Shown one piece after another: positions 1 to 7,631 of a DNA stretch of 31,483 bases. The stretch's first letter is position 1. Each line of letters begins with the position of its first letter. The notes under the pieces were generated by a model. It was not told where the DNA came from. It did no database searches and saw only the letters and a program-made list of their open reading frames with translations. The stretch spans positions 1 to 31,483 of the forward strand of contig JBLHPE010000021.1 in the NCBI GenBank assembly GCA_047624005.1, given 5' to 3'. The position numbers and the translations under genes are program-made. This stretch comes from Ascidiaceihabitans sp047624005. Its GTDB lineage: Bacteria; Pseudomonadota; Alphaproteobacteria; Rhodobacterales; Rhodobacteraceae.

Positions 1-144
1 CGGTTGGAAGCTGACGGGTTTAGCCAATCGCAGATCGCGCGTATTCATGGCCCGATTGGTTTGGATATTGGGGCGGCTAGTCCGCAAGAAATTGCGGTTT
101 CGATCTTGGCTGAGATGGTCGAAACTTTGCGAAAAATCGGATGA
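1..144 (+). CDS. XdhC/CoxI family molybdenum cofactor accessory protein, C-terminal end only
   Basis: The window opens inside this gene, and only the last 47 codons are present, ending in TGA. The peptide contains the segment HGPIGLDIGA followed by SPQEIAVSILAEMV, which is the typical end of the Rossmann-like C-terminal domain of XdhC/CoxI proteins. Family members help mature or insert the molybdenum cofactor into xanthine dehydrogenase or CO-dehydrogenase-type enzymes. The stop codon overlaps the ATG of the next gene (ATGA), so the two are almost certainly translationally coupled in one operon. The next product is a molybdopterin-binding protein, which supports the assignment. The N-terminal part and the true length cannot be seen. 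Confidence 0.8.
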   Translation, partial: RLEADGFSQSQIARIHGPIGLDIGAASPQEIAVSILAEMVETLRKIG

Positions 145-1169
145 AGTTTGGCCCCGTGGCGACGAAAGATGCGGCTGGTACAGTTTTGGCCCATTCTTTG
201 CGGGTGACATCTTTTGAGCAAAACAAGGTGTACCGCATTGCAAAAGGGACCACGCTGACGACAGAACACATCAATGACCTCATCGCGGATCAGCATTCTC
301 AAGTTGTTGTTGCCAGATTTGGCGCGGATGACGTTGAGGAAAACAAAGCTGCCACCCGATTAGCAAACGCGATTGCGCCGCTTGCGGAAACTTTAGGGTT
401 GCGTGTGTCAGCGGCTGGGGCAGGTCGAGTCAACTTGTATGCGATACAGGTAGGTATTGTGTTCATCGATGAGGCTGCCGTTATGGCCATAAATGCAATC
501 GACCCGATGATTACAATCGCTACGGTTCCGCAATATCACCGCACAGATACAGACAGTATGGTTGCGACGATCAAGATCATTTCTTATGCGGTTTCTGACG
601 AAGCGTTGCTGAAAGCCGAGGTTGCGAGCGGGGTCGCAGGTGGCAGTGCCATACGTGTTTTACCTCCGCGCTATAAAACAGCAACTTTGATCGAAACGCA
701 GGTTGGCGATGACGTTCCATCCATAAAGGGACGCGCAGCGATGCAAGGGCGATTGGACCGGTTGGGCGTTGCCCTGATGGCGCGAACAGTTGTTGCGCAC
801 GACGAAACTGCAATTGCTCATGCTTTGAATGAAGCCAGCGGAGAGGTTGTGTTTTTGCTAACAGCTTCGGCGACCTCTGATCTTTTAGATGTAGGACCGC
901 AGGCTTTGCGCAAGACAGGGGGTAACGTGACTGGCTTTGGGATGCCTGTCGACCCTGGAAACTTGCTGTTTTTTGGTGACTTGGGTGCCAAGCCAGTGAT
1001 TGGTTTGCCGGGATGCGCACGATCCCCAGCGTTGAACGGGGCGGACTGGGTGCTGGAACGCCTGATTTGCGGTATAAAACTGACACAGGCGGATATATCG
1101 GCGATGGGTGTTGGTGGATTACTTAAGGAAATCCCCACCCGCCCAAAGCCACGCGCCAGCCCCATCTAA
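141..1169 (+). CDS. MoeA/MoCF-like molybdopterin-binding protein (stand-alone)
   Basis: This 342-residue protein has the architecture of the molybdopterin-binding half of alphaproteobacterial proteins often fused to a MocA-type nucleotidyltransferase. The N-terminus (MKFGPVATKDAAG) resembles the start of MoeA-like proteins. The C-terminal MoCF-type domain, roughly residues 165-310, contains GMPVDPGNLL and GLPGCARSPALNGADW, where the cofactor would bind. It ends soon after KEIPTRPKPR, the point where fused relatives continue into the transferase domain, so here that domain is absent or encoded elsewhere. The start overlaps the XdhC stop by ATGA. The likely role is molybdenum cofactor modification or delivery together with XdhC; the exact reaction is inferred only from family and context. 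The next gene downstream is convergent. Confidence 0.8.
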   Translation: MKFGPVATKDAAGTVLAHSLRVTSFEQNKVYRIAKGTTLTTEHINDLIADQHSQVVVARFGADDVEENKAATRLANAIAPLAETLGLRVSAAGAGRVNLYAIQVGIVFIDEAAVMAINAIDPMITIATVPQYHRTDTDSMVATIKIISYAVSDEALLKAEVASGVAGGSAIRVLPPRYKTATLIETQVGDDVPSIKGRAAMQGRLDRLGVALMARTVVAHDETAIAHALNEASGEVVFLLTASATSDLLDVGPQALRKTGGNVTGFGMPVDPGNLLFFGDLGAKPVIGLPGCARSPALNGADWVLERLICGIKLTQADISAMGVGGLLKEIPTRPKPRASPI

Positions 1170-1221
1170 AACATCAGCATTGTTGGGTTTCAAAGGGTAA
1201 CAAGCTATCAGCGCGAGTCGG

Positions 1222-1971
1222 CTAAATAGATCCGGCCTCAACCATAAAGTTTGAAGCTGTGCACATCGCAGCATCGTCAGACGCTAAAAACAAAACCATT
1301 CGTGCAACATACACCGGATCGATCAGATCAGGCAGGCATTGGCGTGCGGCGTGGGCTTTTAGGGTTTCTGGAGTAGCCCACAGGTCTTTCTGGCGTTCAG
1401 TCATGATCCAGCCTGGGACGACGGTGTTGATCCTGATGCGGTGTTGGCCTAGATCACGCGCCATTGTGCGGGTCAGACCATGCACCGCGGCTTTGGCAGT
1501 GGCATAGGCGGGAAATCCGCCACCAGCTTCCCACCATGAATTGGAACCCATGTTGATGATCGAGCCCCCTCCAGCTTCAATCATACCAGGCGCAACGGCT
1601 TGGATCGCAAAGAACATGTGGCGCAGATTTGTATCCATGCGTTCGTCCCAATATTCAGGCGTCACATCCTGCCAGTTGTGGCGATCATCACGGGCGGCGT
1701 TGTTGGCGAGTACCGTAAAAGGGCCCACTTTATTGGCCTGCTCAGCAATCGCGGCCTGCATCTCGGGAATATTGCGCAAATCGCAAAGTGCGTGTGGCGC
1801 ACCCGTAGTTTCGGTCACGATTGCCGAGTTCTCAGCATCACGGTCCAGAAACGCAACCTTTGCGCCTTGGGCTGCAAAGGCTTCGACTGTGATCCGCCCA
1901 ATGCCCGATGCGCCGCCAGTGACAAGGATCGAGGTGCCTTTGAGGCTGGGGTAGGTAGCGAATTGGGACAT
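1222..1971 (-). CDS. SDR family NAD(P)-dependent oxidoreductase
   Basis: This is a 249-residue classical short-chain dehydrogenase/reductase, the normal length for the family. The cofactor motif TGGASGIG is at residues 18-25. NNAA is near 90-93, N115 follows, and the catalytic Ser143, Tyr156 and Lys160 are spaced as expected. An acidic residue after the second strand (FLDRD) favours NAD(H) over NADP(H), as an inference. PGWIMTERQK fits the substrate-lid region. The final residues (NFMVEAGSI) resemble the usual end of the family, with Glu in place of the common Asp. The substrate cannot be read from sequence; sugar-alcohol or hydroxyacid oxidation are typical possibilities. It lies downstream of infC on the same strand, but a strong hairpin separates the two, so it probably has separate or only read-through transcription. 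Confidence 0.85.
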   Translation of the reverse strand: MSQFATYPSLKGTSILVTGGASGIGRITVEAFAAQGAKVAFLDRDAENSAIVTETTGAPHALCDLRNIPEMQAAIAEQANKVGPFTVLANNAARDDRHNWQDVTPEYWDERMDTNLRHMFFAIQAVAPGMIEAGGGSIINMGSNSWWEAGGGFPAYATAKAAVHGLTRTMARDLGQHRIRINTVVPGWIMTERQKDLWATPETLKAHAARQCLPDLIDPVYVARMVLFLASDDAAMCTASNFMVEAGSI

Positions 1972-1994
1972 ATTGCGATCTCCAATATTGGAAA

Positions 1995-2027
1995 TGAAAA
2001 AGGCCGCACGGGGTAGGGTGCGGCCTT
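1995..2027 (-). terminator. Rho-independent terminator after infC
   Basis: A perfect 10-bp GC-rich inverted repeat (AAGGCCGCAC at 2000-2009, GTGCGGCCTT at 2018-2027) encloses an 8-nt loop. Read on the minus strand, the stem runs into five T residues. It lies 23 bases after the infC stop and just upstream of the SDR start, so it should end or attenuate infC transcripts before the SDR gene. Confidence 0.8.
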
Positions 2028-2050
2028 CTAGAATTAGGTGTCCAAAGAGC

Positions 2051-2602
2051 TTAGCCTTTAGATGGCAACTGACCGATCAGCATGACCATCTGGCGGCCTT
2101 CCATTTTAGGGAAGTTCTCGACCTTACCTTGTTCTTTGGTGTCTTCGGCAACACGCTCTAACAATTCACGACCCAAGTTAAGGTGCGCCATTTCGCGGCC
2201 ACGGAACCGAAGTGTGATTTTCACTTTGTCGCCGTTCTCAAGGAACTTGTAGACGTTGCGCATTTTAACTTCGTAATCATTGGTGTCCGTGTTGGGACGG
2301 AATTTGACTTCCTTGATCTCAATGATCTTCTGTTTCTTGCGGGCCTCAGACTCACGCTTCTGCGTCTCGTACTTAAACTTGCCGAAATCCATGATCTTAC
2401 AAACAGGTGGATTGGCGTTTGGCGAGATTTCTACCAGATCCAAGCCAGCCTCTTCGGCCATGACCATTGCACGGGTTGGTGTTACAACACCCACATTGTC
2501 GCCGTCTGCGCCGATCAGGCGAATTTCGGGATTGCGGATCTTGTCATTGATGCGTGGGCCAGTGTCACGTTGTGGCGGCGCGTTATGTGGTCTGCGAGCG
2601 AT
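2051..2602 (-). CDS. infC: Translation initiation factor IF-3 (non-canonical AUC start proposed)
   Basis: IF-3 binds the 30S subunit, prevents premature joining of 50S and proofreads the initiator tRNA and start codon. The body is unmistakable: VTPTRAMVMAEEAGLDLVEISP, then PVCKIMDFGKFKYE, the linker, and the C-terminal domain with VKITLRFRGREMAH. From the first in-frame ATG/GTG only 147 residues result, missing the conserved N-terminus. Reading further upstream in frame recovers ARRPHNAPPQRDTGPRINDKI and then DGDNVGVV, typical of Rhodobacteraceae IF-3. No ATG, GTG or TTG exists between the upstream in-frame TGA and that region. ATC at 2602-2600 lies 8 nt after an AAAGGA ribosome-binding site (2611-2616), giving 183 residues, the usual family length. 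This parallels the AUU start of E. coli infC, which IF-3 itself discriminates against. Confidence 0.9.
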   Translation of the reverse strand: MARRPHNAPPQRDTGPRINDKIRNPEIRLIGADGDNVGVVTPTRAMVMAEEAGLDLVEISPNANPPVCKIMDFGKFKYETQKRESEARKKQKIIEIKEVKFRPNTDTNDYEVKMRNVYKFLENGDKVKITLRFRGREMAHLNLGRELLERVAEDTKEQGKVENFPKMEGRQMVMLIGQLPSKG

Positions 2603-2641
2603 GAGATTCGTCCTTTGGTTATTTCATGTTTCTACTTGTGC

Positions 2642-2670
2642 AAAGTAAACACGGGCGCTGACCACTGCAA
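2642..2670 (-). promoter_or_regulatory. Candidate sigma-70 promoter for infC
   Basis: On the minus strand, TTGCAG (2670-2665) and TACTTT (2647-2642) are separated by exactly 17 bases. Initiation near 2635 would give a leader of about 30 nt before the proposed ATC start, with the AAAGGA site inside it. This was found by eye and not scored against a matrix. Confidence 0.4.
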
Positions 2671-2800
2671 GACGCAATATAGGCCATACTGCGCCGAAAT
2701 GGTGCGTTTTCCCCCTTGCACCTTTCCTTTTGGCCCCTCATTTGACACCTCATAAGGCGTAGCGTCAAAACCTGCGTATGTAAGTCTAGGGGACAAAGTT

Positions 2801-3685
2801 ATGAAAAATCTAATATGGATCGTTGTTGCTGCCGTTATCGCGGGCGGTGGCTATATGCTATATTCGGGTGCCAGCCCGAAGGAATTGATCAGTGATGCGG
2901 CGGACGCAGTAAATGCTCCGGCAGCACTTGAAGCTGCATCTGATGCAGTAGGCGCGGCAACAGAAACTGCCGAAGGTGCAGTTTCTGGCGCAGTTGAAGC
3001 TGCCAGCGATGCAGCTGATGCAGTTGCAGACACAGCCGCAGCAGCGACTGAAGCGGCAGCAGAAGCAGCTGCAGCCGCGACCCAAGCAGCAGCAGATGCA
3101 GCCACAGCCGCGACTGAAGCGGCCGCCGCAGCAGCAACAGCCGCAGCAGAAGAGGCAGCAGAGACGGCCGCAGCAGCAGCAACTGCTGCTTCAGATGCAG
3201 CCGCAGCCGCAGCCGAAGCTGCGACAGATACAGCAACCGCAGCTGTTGAGGGTGCCGCTGATGCAGCAAACGCCGTTGCAGACACAGCAACAGAAACCGC
3301 ATCAACTGCGGTTGAGGCCGCTACAGATACAGCCGCAGCAGCGGTTGAGACAGCGACAGACACAGCCGCTGCCGTTGCAAACACTGCGACAGAAACTGCA
3401 ACAGCAGCGACTGACGCGGTGACAGGAGCCGTTACTGAAACAACAACTGAAGCAGCGACTGAAACAGCCACAACCGAGGCAGCAACAGAGGCCGCCTCCG
3501 GTGGCATGGCAGATTTGCTGTCTGTGGATGGCTTCAACTTGGACAAAGTGTCCGAGATGATTGAGGGCTCAGAAATGGGTGCGTTCCAGAAGACAGCGTT
3601 GAAAACTGCGTTGGACAAAGCCAAAGACAATCCAGAAGTTTTGGAAACTGTTTTGGCCAAGATCAAAGAAGCAATGGGTCTCTGA
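2801..3685 (+). CDS. Membrane-anchored Ala-rich low-complexity repeat protein
   Basis: I recognise no named family. The 294-residue product starts with a hydrophobic segment (LIWIVVAAVIAGGGYML, about residues 4-20), most likely an uncleaved membrane anchor. Residues of about 30-230 are almost entirely Ala, Thr, Glu, Asp and Val, in short imperfect units such as AATEAA, AADAAT and TATDTA. This would make a long, negatively charged, Ala-rich helix resembling LEA-like or apolipoprotein-like repeats. A normal-complexity domain closes the protein (GGMADLLSVDGFNLDKVSEMIEG, then a helical KTALDKAKDNPEVLETVL segment, about residues 232-294). AGGGGA lies about 8 nt before the ATG and a strong terminator follows, so it is a single-gene unit. 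A periplasmic spacer or stress-protective role is conceivable but unproven. Slippage at GCA/GCAGCA tracts could vary its length. Confidence 0.75.
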   Translation: MKNLIWIVVAAVIAGGGYMLYSGASPKELISDAADAVNAPAALEAASDAVGAATETAEGAVSGAVEAASDAADAVADTAAAATEAAAEAAAAATQAAADAATAATEAAAAAATAAAEEAAETAAAAATAASDAAAAAAEAATDTATAAVEGAADAANAVADTATETASTAVEAATDTAAAAVETATDTAAAVANTATETATAATDAVTGAVTETTTEAATETATTEAATEAASGGMADLLSVDGFNLDKVSEMIEGSEMGAFQKTALKTALDKAKDNPEVLETVLAKIKEAMGL

Positions 3686-3708
3686 TCTAACCTACATAAG
3701 ACGATCTA

Positions 3709-3737
3709 AACCGCACCTGTCATGGGTGCGGTTTTTT
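3709..3737 (+). terminator. Rho-independent terminator after the Ala-rich gene
   Basis: A perfect 9-bp stem (AACCGCACC at 3709-3717 with GGTGCGGTT at 3725-3733) and a 7-nt loop are followed by a run of T. It lies about 25 bases past the stop codon. Confidence 0.9.
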
Positions 3738-3821
3738 CTTGTCTACTGTGGTGGTTGTTGGGGAAATATATGGCCTTCGGTGCGACACTTACACGTGTGT
3801 CTTTGCAATGCCCCAAATAAC

Positions 3822-3903
3822 GGGGCTTTGCCCCCGCGCTGAAGGGGCGCTCCCTCAGAGTTTTCTTGGCAAACTGAACGCCAAAACTAGCGAGGGAGCA
3901 GCG
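3822..3903. repeat. Extragenic hairpin cluster (REP-like)
   Basis: Two hairpins lie side by side between convergent genes. The first is GGGG/CCCC around CTTTG (3822-3834). The second is longer and imperfect: GCTCCCTC (3849-3856) pairs with GAGGGAGC (3892-3899), and further inside AGTTTT and TGGC pair with GCCA and AAAACT. There is no T tract on either strand, so this looks more like an extragenic palindromic element than a simple terminator. It ends directly at the fpr stop codon. Confidence 0.5.
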
Positions 3904-3908
3904 TTGTT

Positions 3909-4757
3909 TTAACCGACGAAGGCTTTTTCGACCACGTAGTGTTTGGGGTTGGAGTTTGCCCCTTCTTCAAGGCCAAAGCCTTCAAGGATTTTTTTAATGT
4001 CTGTGTTCAAGCCAATAGAGCCACAAACCATTGCGCGGTCTGTGTCGGCTGAAATACCTTCAATCCCAAGATCTTTGAACAGCCTGCCATCTTCGAGCAA
4101 CGTGGTGATCCGCCCCATTTTTGGGCTCTCTTCCCGTGTGGTTGTCGGGTAATAACGGATTTTGGCGAGGTTTTCAGCGCCGATCAATTCCTGCATCATC
4201 TCGTCTGACTGCAGGTCTGCGATCAGTTTACGGCTGTATTCTAACTCTGCCACGTCGCGGCAGGTGTGTGTTATGATGACCTCGTCGTAGTCCTCGTAGG
4301 TTTGTGGTTCACGCAGTAGGGACGCGAAAGGTGCAAACCCTGTCCCTGTTGAGAAGAACCAAATTCGTTTGCCGGGCAACAGCGCGTCATGCACCAAGGT
4401 GCCGACAGGCTTGGGGCGCATGATGATTTCATCGCCGACTTTGATGTGTTGCAAGCGCGATGTCAGTGGGCCGTCTTGGACCTTGATCGAGTAGAACTCC
4501 ATTTCTTCGTCCCAAGAGGGGGAGGCGATGGAATATGCGCGCAGCAACGGTTTTTGCTTACCCGTTTCAGGATGCGGTTCGCCCATCAGCCCGATCATTA
4601 CAAATTCGCCAGAGCGAAAGCGCAAAGACGCAGGACGTGTTACGCGGAAAGAGAACAGGTGGTCTGTCCAATGTGTCACGGACGTCACGATCTGTGCGTC
4701 TGGCAATGTCGGTGCTTTAGCGGCGGTTGTTGTATTCACAGGTGTTTGCTCGGTCAT
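3909..4757 (-). CDS. fpr: Ferredoxin--NADP(+) reductase
   Basis: This 282-residue flavoenzyme moves electrons between NADPH and ferredoxin or flavodoxin in the cytoplasm. The FAD-binding motif RAYSIAS is at about residues 74-80. The NADP-binding STGTGFAPFASLL segment follows at about 136-148, and AMVCGSIGLN is near residue 245. The protein ends with a C-terminal extension (YVVEKAFVG), as in the bacterial subclass of the enzyme, rather than at an aromatic residue as in plastid forms. The N-terminal 18 residues are Thr/Ala-rich and probably disordered. It is on the same strand as the cys genes and 74 bases downstream of the DUF934 gene. Co-transcription is possible, and reduced ferredoxin would suit the CysI-type sulfite reductase upstream. 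That link is an inference. Confidence 0.93.
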   Translation of the reverse strand: MTEQTPVNTTTAAKAPTLPDAQIVTSVTHWTDHLFSFRVTRPASLRFRSGEFVMIGLMGEPHPETGKQKPLLRAYSIASPSWDEEMEFYSIKVQDGPLTSRLQHIKVGDEIIMRPKPVGTLVHDALLPGKRIWFFSTGTGFAPFASLLREPQTYEDYDEVIITHTCRDVAELEYSRKLIADLQSDEMMQELIGAENLAKIRYYPTTTREESPKMGRITTLLEDGRLFKDLGIEGISADTDRAMVCGSIGLNTDIKKILEGFGLEEGANSNPKHYVVEKAFVG

Positions 4758-4831
4758 AACTAAAAATCACAAGGTCTGATGCCTTGCGCCTTTTGATCTA
4801 GGGAATGTGGGATTGTTTGGAAAGGGGGCAA

Positions 4832-5236
4832 TCAGCCGCGCATGCGGGCCTGATAGTCGTTGTCTTTCCAATCGGCGCGGAATTGCCATTGCTCTTGGGG
4901 CTGACGTGCGGCGAGGTCTTGGTTGATTTCCACTTCGTCGAAGCCTGTGCGCCGCGCCATGGCATATTGATCCGCGATGACATGACCACGGGCGCGCAAG
5001 CGACCTGTGTAACCTGCCAAGCGCAACATCCGTGCGATGGTAAAACCGCGCCCGTCTGCGAAGCTAGGAAAATCAATGCGGATCATTTCCAATGAAGGTG
5101 TGATCGTGATGTCAGCGGGGTTGATGTCTGATGGCACATCAAGTGCGATCACATCATTCGCGGCCTCACCGTAAGGGGTGTAGCCATGATCCCATGTGTC
5201 CGCGCTAAAGCCGTTGTCTGTTACCAGAATTGTCAT
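4832..5236 (-). CDS. DUF934 domain protein of the sulfate-assimilation cluster
   Basis: This 134-residue protein matches the DUF934 family, which is regularly found beside cysH and cysI but has no established biochemical function. Recognisable segments are DVPSDINPADI, the core IRIDFPSFADGRGFTIARMLR and RARGHVIADQYAMARRTGFDEVEI. I chose the ATG at 5236 (MTILVTDNG) over an upstream in-frame ATG at 5287. The chosen start overlaps the cysH stop as ATGA and has AGGAG 7 nt upstream, whereas the longer form would intrude 55 bases into cysH. Tight coupling to cysH suggests equimolar synthesis with the reductase. A role in assembling or modulating the APS/sulfite reductase is possible but not shown by sequence. 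Confidence 0.88.
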   Translation of the reverse strand: MTILVTDNGFSADTWDHGYTPYGEAANDVIALDVPSDINPADITITPSLEMIRIDFPSFADGRGFTIARMLRLAGYTGRLRARGHVIADQYAMARRTGFDEVEINQDLAARQPQEQWQFRADWKDNDYQARMRG

Positions 5237-5976
5237 TTCATATCTCCTGAAGGCACCATCTTGCCATTCACAAAATGAATGCCACATTCTTCTTTTTCCG
5301 TTTCACGCCAGCGACCTGCACGAGGATCTTCACCAGCTTCGACCGGTGTAGTGCAAGGTGCGCAGCCGATGGAGGGATAGCCTTTGGCCACCAATGGATG
5401 ACGCGGCATTTGCATATCTTTCATGAAGCGAGCCGTGTCTTGGGCGTTCCACAAAGCAAGTGGATTGACCTTGATCCGCGAACTGGTGCCGTCAATTTCG
5501 AACATATTTAAGCGCGACCGTGTCCCCGATTGGTGACGTTTGCGACCACTTATCCAGCCATCATACTGGGCCAATGCCTTTTGAAGCGGCGCTGTTTTGC
5601 GCAAGTTGCAGCAGGCGTCTGGGTTGGTCAAATGCAAGGTCCCGTCAGGATCGCGTTGATCAGCATCAGCGGCGCGGATCACGCGGACGTTTGTGAGTCC
5701 CAAAAGCGCTGCCACGTTTTCTTGATACTGTAACGTTTCTTCAAACAGCATTTCGGTGTCGACAAATAGAACAGGTGTTTGTGGATTGATCTGAGCGACC
5801 AGTCGTAACAAAACGACTGAATCCGCGCCAAAGCTGGAAACCAAAGCCACGTTGCCGATCTCGTTGAGGGCAGTTTTGATCACTTCGGTGGCCCCAGAAT
5901 GGGCCAGCCGAGCATTTAGGGTCGCGACACGCCCGTCATTGCGCAGTGCGTCATCAAACGCGGTACTATGCAGCAT
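5233..5976 (-). CDS. cysH: Assimilatory adenylyl-sulfate (APS) reductase, 4Fe-4S type
   Basis: This enzyme reduces adenylyl sulfate (or PAPS) to sulfite with thioredoxin or glutathione as electron donor. From the ATG at 5976 the product has 247 residues. The nucleotide-binding SSFGADS is at about residues 47-53. Cys122-Cys123 (DACCNLRK) and Cys205/Cys208 (IGCAPC) are the four ligands of the 4Fe-4S cluster that marks the APS-using, plant/bacterial type. The catalytic cysteine is C231 in the ECGIH motif. An upstream in-frame start would add 36 residues lying inside cysI with no family resemblance, so I reject it. The start overlaps the end of cysI by 11 bases, and the end overlaps the DUF934 gene. 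The two Cys pairs argue for APS rather than PAPS as substrate, which would make a CysC kinase unnecessary for this route. Confidence 0.93.
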   Translation of the reverse strand: MLHSTAFDDALRNDGRVATLNARLAHSGATEVIKTALNEIGNVALVSSFGADSVVLLRLVAQINPQTPVLFVDTEMLFEETLQYQENVAALLGLTNVRVIRAADADQRDPDGTLHLTNPDACCNLRKTAPLQKALAQYDGWISGRKRHQSGTRSRLNMFEIDGTSSRIKVNPLALWNAQDTARFMKDMQMPRHPLVAKGYPSIGCAPCTTPVEAGEDPRAGRWRETEKEECGIHFVNGKMVPSGDMK

Positions 5977-7630
5977 CGGCTTGTGCCTCTGGATAAAGGG
6001 CGGACTTGAAGGGTGCGAGGCCAAGTCGGCGGTAGGTCTCGATGAACTCTTCGTCCTTGCCTGAGCGCAGTTCAAGGTAGGCATCCACGATACGTTCCAC
6101 TGCTGGAACGATTTCCTCAGCAGAGAAGCCAGGACCTGCGCGGTCGCCTACTTTGGCTGTTTCCGTGTGATCGCCACCAAGGGTCACTTGGTAGCTTTCG
6201 ACGCCTGCGCGATCAAGACCAAGGATGCCGATGTGGCCCACGTGGTGGTGTCCACAGGCATTGATGCAGCCCGAGATCTTGATCTTGAGATTGCCGATTT
6301 CATGTTCAAGCTTCAGATCATCGAAACGTGTAGCAATTTCTTGGGCAACTGGGATCGAGCGGGCTGTTGCCAGCGCGCAATAATCCATGCCGGGGCAGGC
6401 GATGATGTCGCTGATCAGGCCGATGTTGGCAGTCGCAAGACCTTGGGTTTTGAGCGCGGCATGAACTGCTGGCAGATCCGATTTGTGGACATGCGGCAAG
6501 ATCACGTTTTGCTCGTGGCTGATGCGCAGCTCGTTATGGCCGTATTGTTCAGCCAAGTCCGCCATCAGACGCATTTGGTCAGAGGTTGCATCGCCTGGTG
6601 TGTCGCCTTGTTTTTTGATCGAGATTGATACGATGGAATACCCATCCGCTTTGTGAGCGGTCAGATTTGTGTCAGCCCACGAGCGGAACACCGGATCGTG
6701 GTGATAGGCGTCTTTAAACGTGACTTCGGATCTTTGCGCAAATTCTGGCGCTGCGAATTGGGCTTTGTATTCGGCCAAGCGCTGCTGGTCGATGCCAGAG
6801 AACGTGCCTTTGACAATAGCAAAGCGTTCGTCGACCAAGCGACGGATTTCTTCGATACCGTGCTCGTGCACAGTGATCTTAATCCGTGCCTTATATTTAT
6901 TGTCGCGGCGTCCGATTTGGTTCCAGACGGACACGATGCTTTCGAGATAGGGCAGCAGGTCTTCTTGGGGCAGGAAATCAGTAATGACTTTGCCAATCAT
7001 CGGCGTGCGGCCAAGACCACCCCCAACGATAACCTCAAAACCGGCTAGACCGTCTTTTTCAACCATGCGCAGACCAATATCATGGGCACGGGTTACAGCG
7101 CGATCATTTGGAGAACCTGTGACGGCCACTTTGAACTTACGCGGCATGAATTGGAATTCAGGGTGATCTGTTGACCATTGGCGGATCAATTCAGCCACAG
7201 GGCGTGGATCAGCGATTTCGTCCGCAGCTGCACCAGCGAAATGGTCAGCAGTTACGTTGCGAATGGTGTTGCCTGAGGTTTGGATGGCGTGCATTTCGAC
7301 CTTAGCCAAGGCGTCCAAAATGTCAGGCACGTCCTTTAATTCAGGCCAGTTGAATTGGATGTTTTGGCGCGTTGTGAAGTGGCCATAACCCTTGTCCCAC
7401 TTGTCTGCGATGAACGCGAGTTGACGCATTTGGCCGCCGTTTAATGTACCATAGGGAATGGCAACGCGCAGCATATAGGCGTGCAATTGCAGGTACAGAC
7501 CGTTCATCAGGCGCAATGGCTTGAATTCGTCCTCGGTCAGGGAGCCGTCGATGCGGCGCTCCACTTGGGACCGAAATTGGGCGTTGCGGGTGCCGATAAA
7601 GGCGGTGTCGAATTCGTTGTAGGTATACAT
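5966..7630 (-). CDS. cysI: Assimilatory nitrite/sulfite reductase, siroheme and 4Fe-4S hemoprotein
   Basis: This 554-residue enzyme catalyses the six-electron reduction of sulfite to sulfide. The cluster/siroheme ligands are clear: Cys412 and Cys418 in CPGMDYC, and Cys455 and Cys459 in CINAC, followed by GHHHVGHIG. Two ferrodoxin-like half-domains precede and separate them, as in the family. I chose ATG 7630 (MYTYNEFDTAF) because the open frame upstream would add 40 residues lying wholly within the DUF2849 gene. The gene begins 1 base after the DUF2849 stop and overlaps cysH at its end. The cysG product supplies its siroheme; electrons may come from ferredoxin via Fpr, since no CysJ flavoprotein gene is nearby. 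Nitrite activity cannot be excluded, but the cysH context favours sulfite. Confidence 0.93.
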   Translation of the reverse strand: MYTYNEFDTAFIGTRNAQFRSQVERRIDGSLTEDEFKPLRLMNGLYLQLHAYMLRVAIPYGTLNGGQMRQLAFIADKWDKGYGHFTTRQNIQFNWPELKDVPDILDALAKVEMHAIQTSGNTIRNVTADHFAGAAADEIADPRPVAELIRQWSTDHPEFQFMPRKFKVAVTGSPNDRAVTRAHDIGLRMVEKDGLAGFEVIVGGGLGRTPMIGKVITDFLPQEDLLPYLESIVSVWNQIGRRDNKYKARIKITVHEHGIEEIRRLVDERFAIVKGTFSGIDQQRLAEYKAQFAAPEFAQRSEVTFKDAYHHDPVFRSWADTNLTAHKADGYSIVSISIKKQGDTPGDATSDQMRLMADLAEQYGHNELRISHEQNVILPHVHKSDLPAVHAALKTQGLATANIGLISDIIACPGMDYCALATARSIPVAQEIATRFDDLKLEHEIGNLKIKISGCINACGHHHVGHIGILGLDRAGVESYQVTLGGDHTETAKVGDRAGPGFSAEEIVPAVERIVDAYLELRSGKDEEFIETYRRLGLAPFKSALYPEAQADAA

Positions 7631-7631
7631 A

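Noticed and set aside
577..1086. 169-codon minus-strand frame inside the molybdopterin-binding gene
   Set aside because: No family resemblance, fully inside a well-supported gene on the other strand.
2183..2755. 190-codon plus-strand frame over infC
   Set aside because: It is the shadow of the conserved infC sequence and shows no domain.
2851..3666. 271-codon open frame antisense to the Ala-rich gene, and other long frames over the same stretch
   Set aside because: The low-complexity GCN-rich DNA keeps several frames open. The antisense translation is only Ala/Val/Ser repeats, with no ribosome-binding site, while the sense strand has an anchor, an SD site and a terminator.
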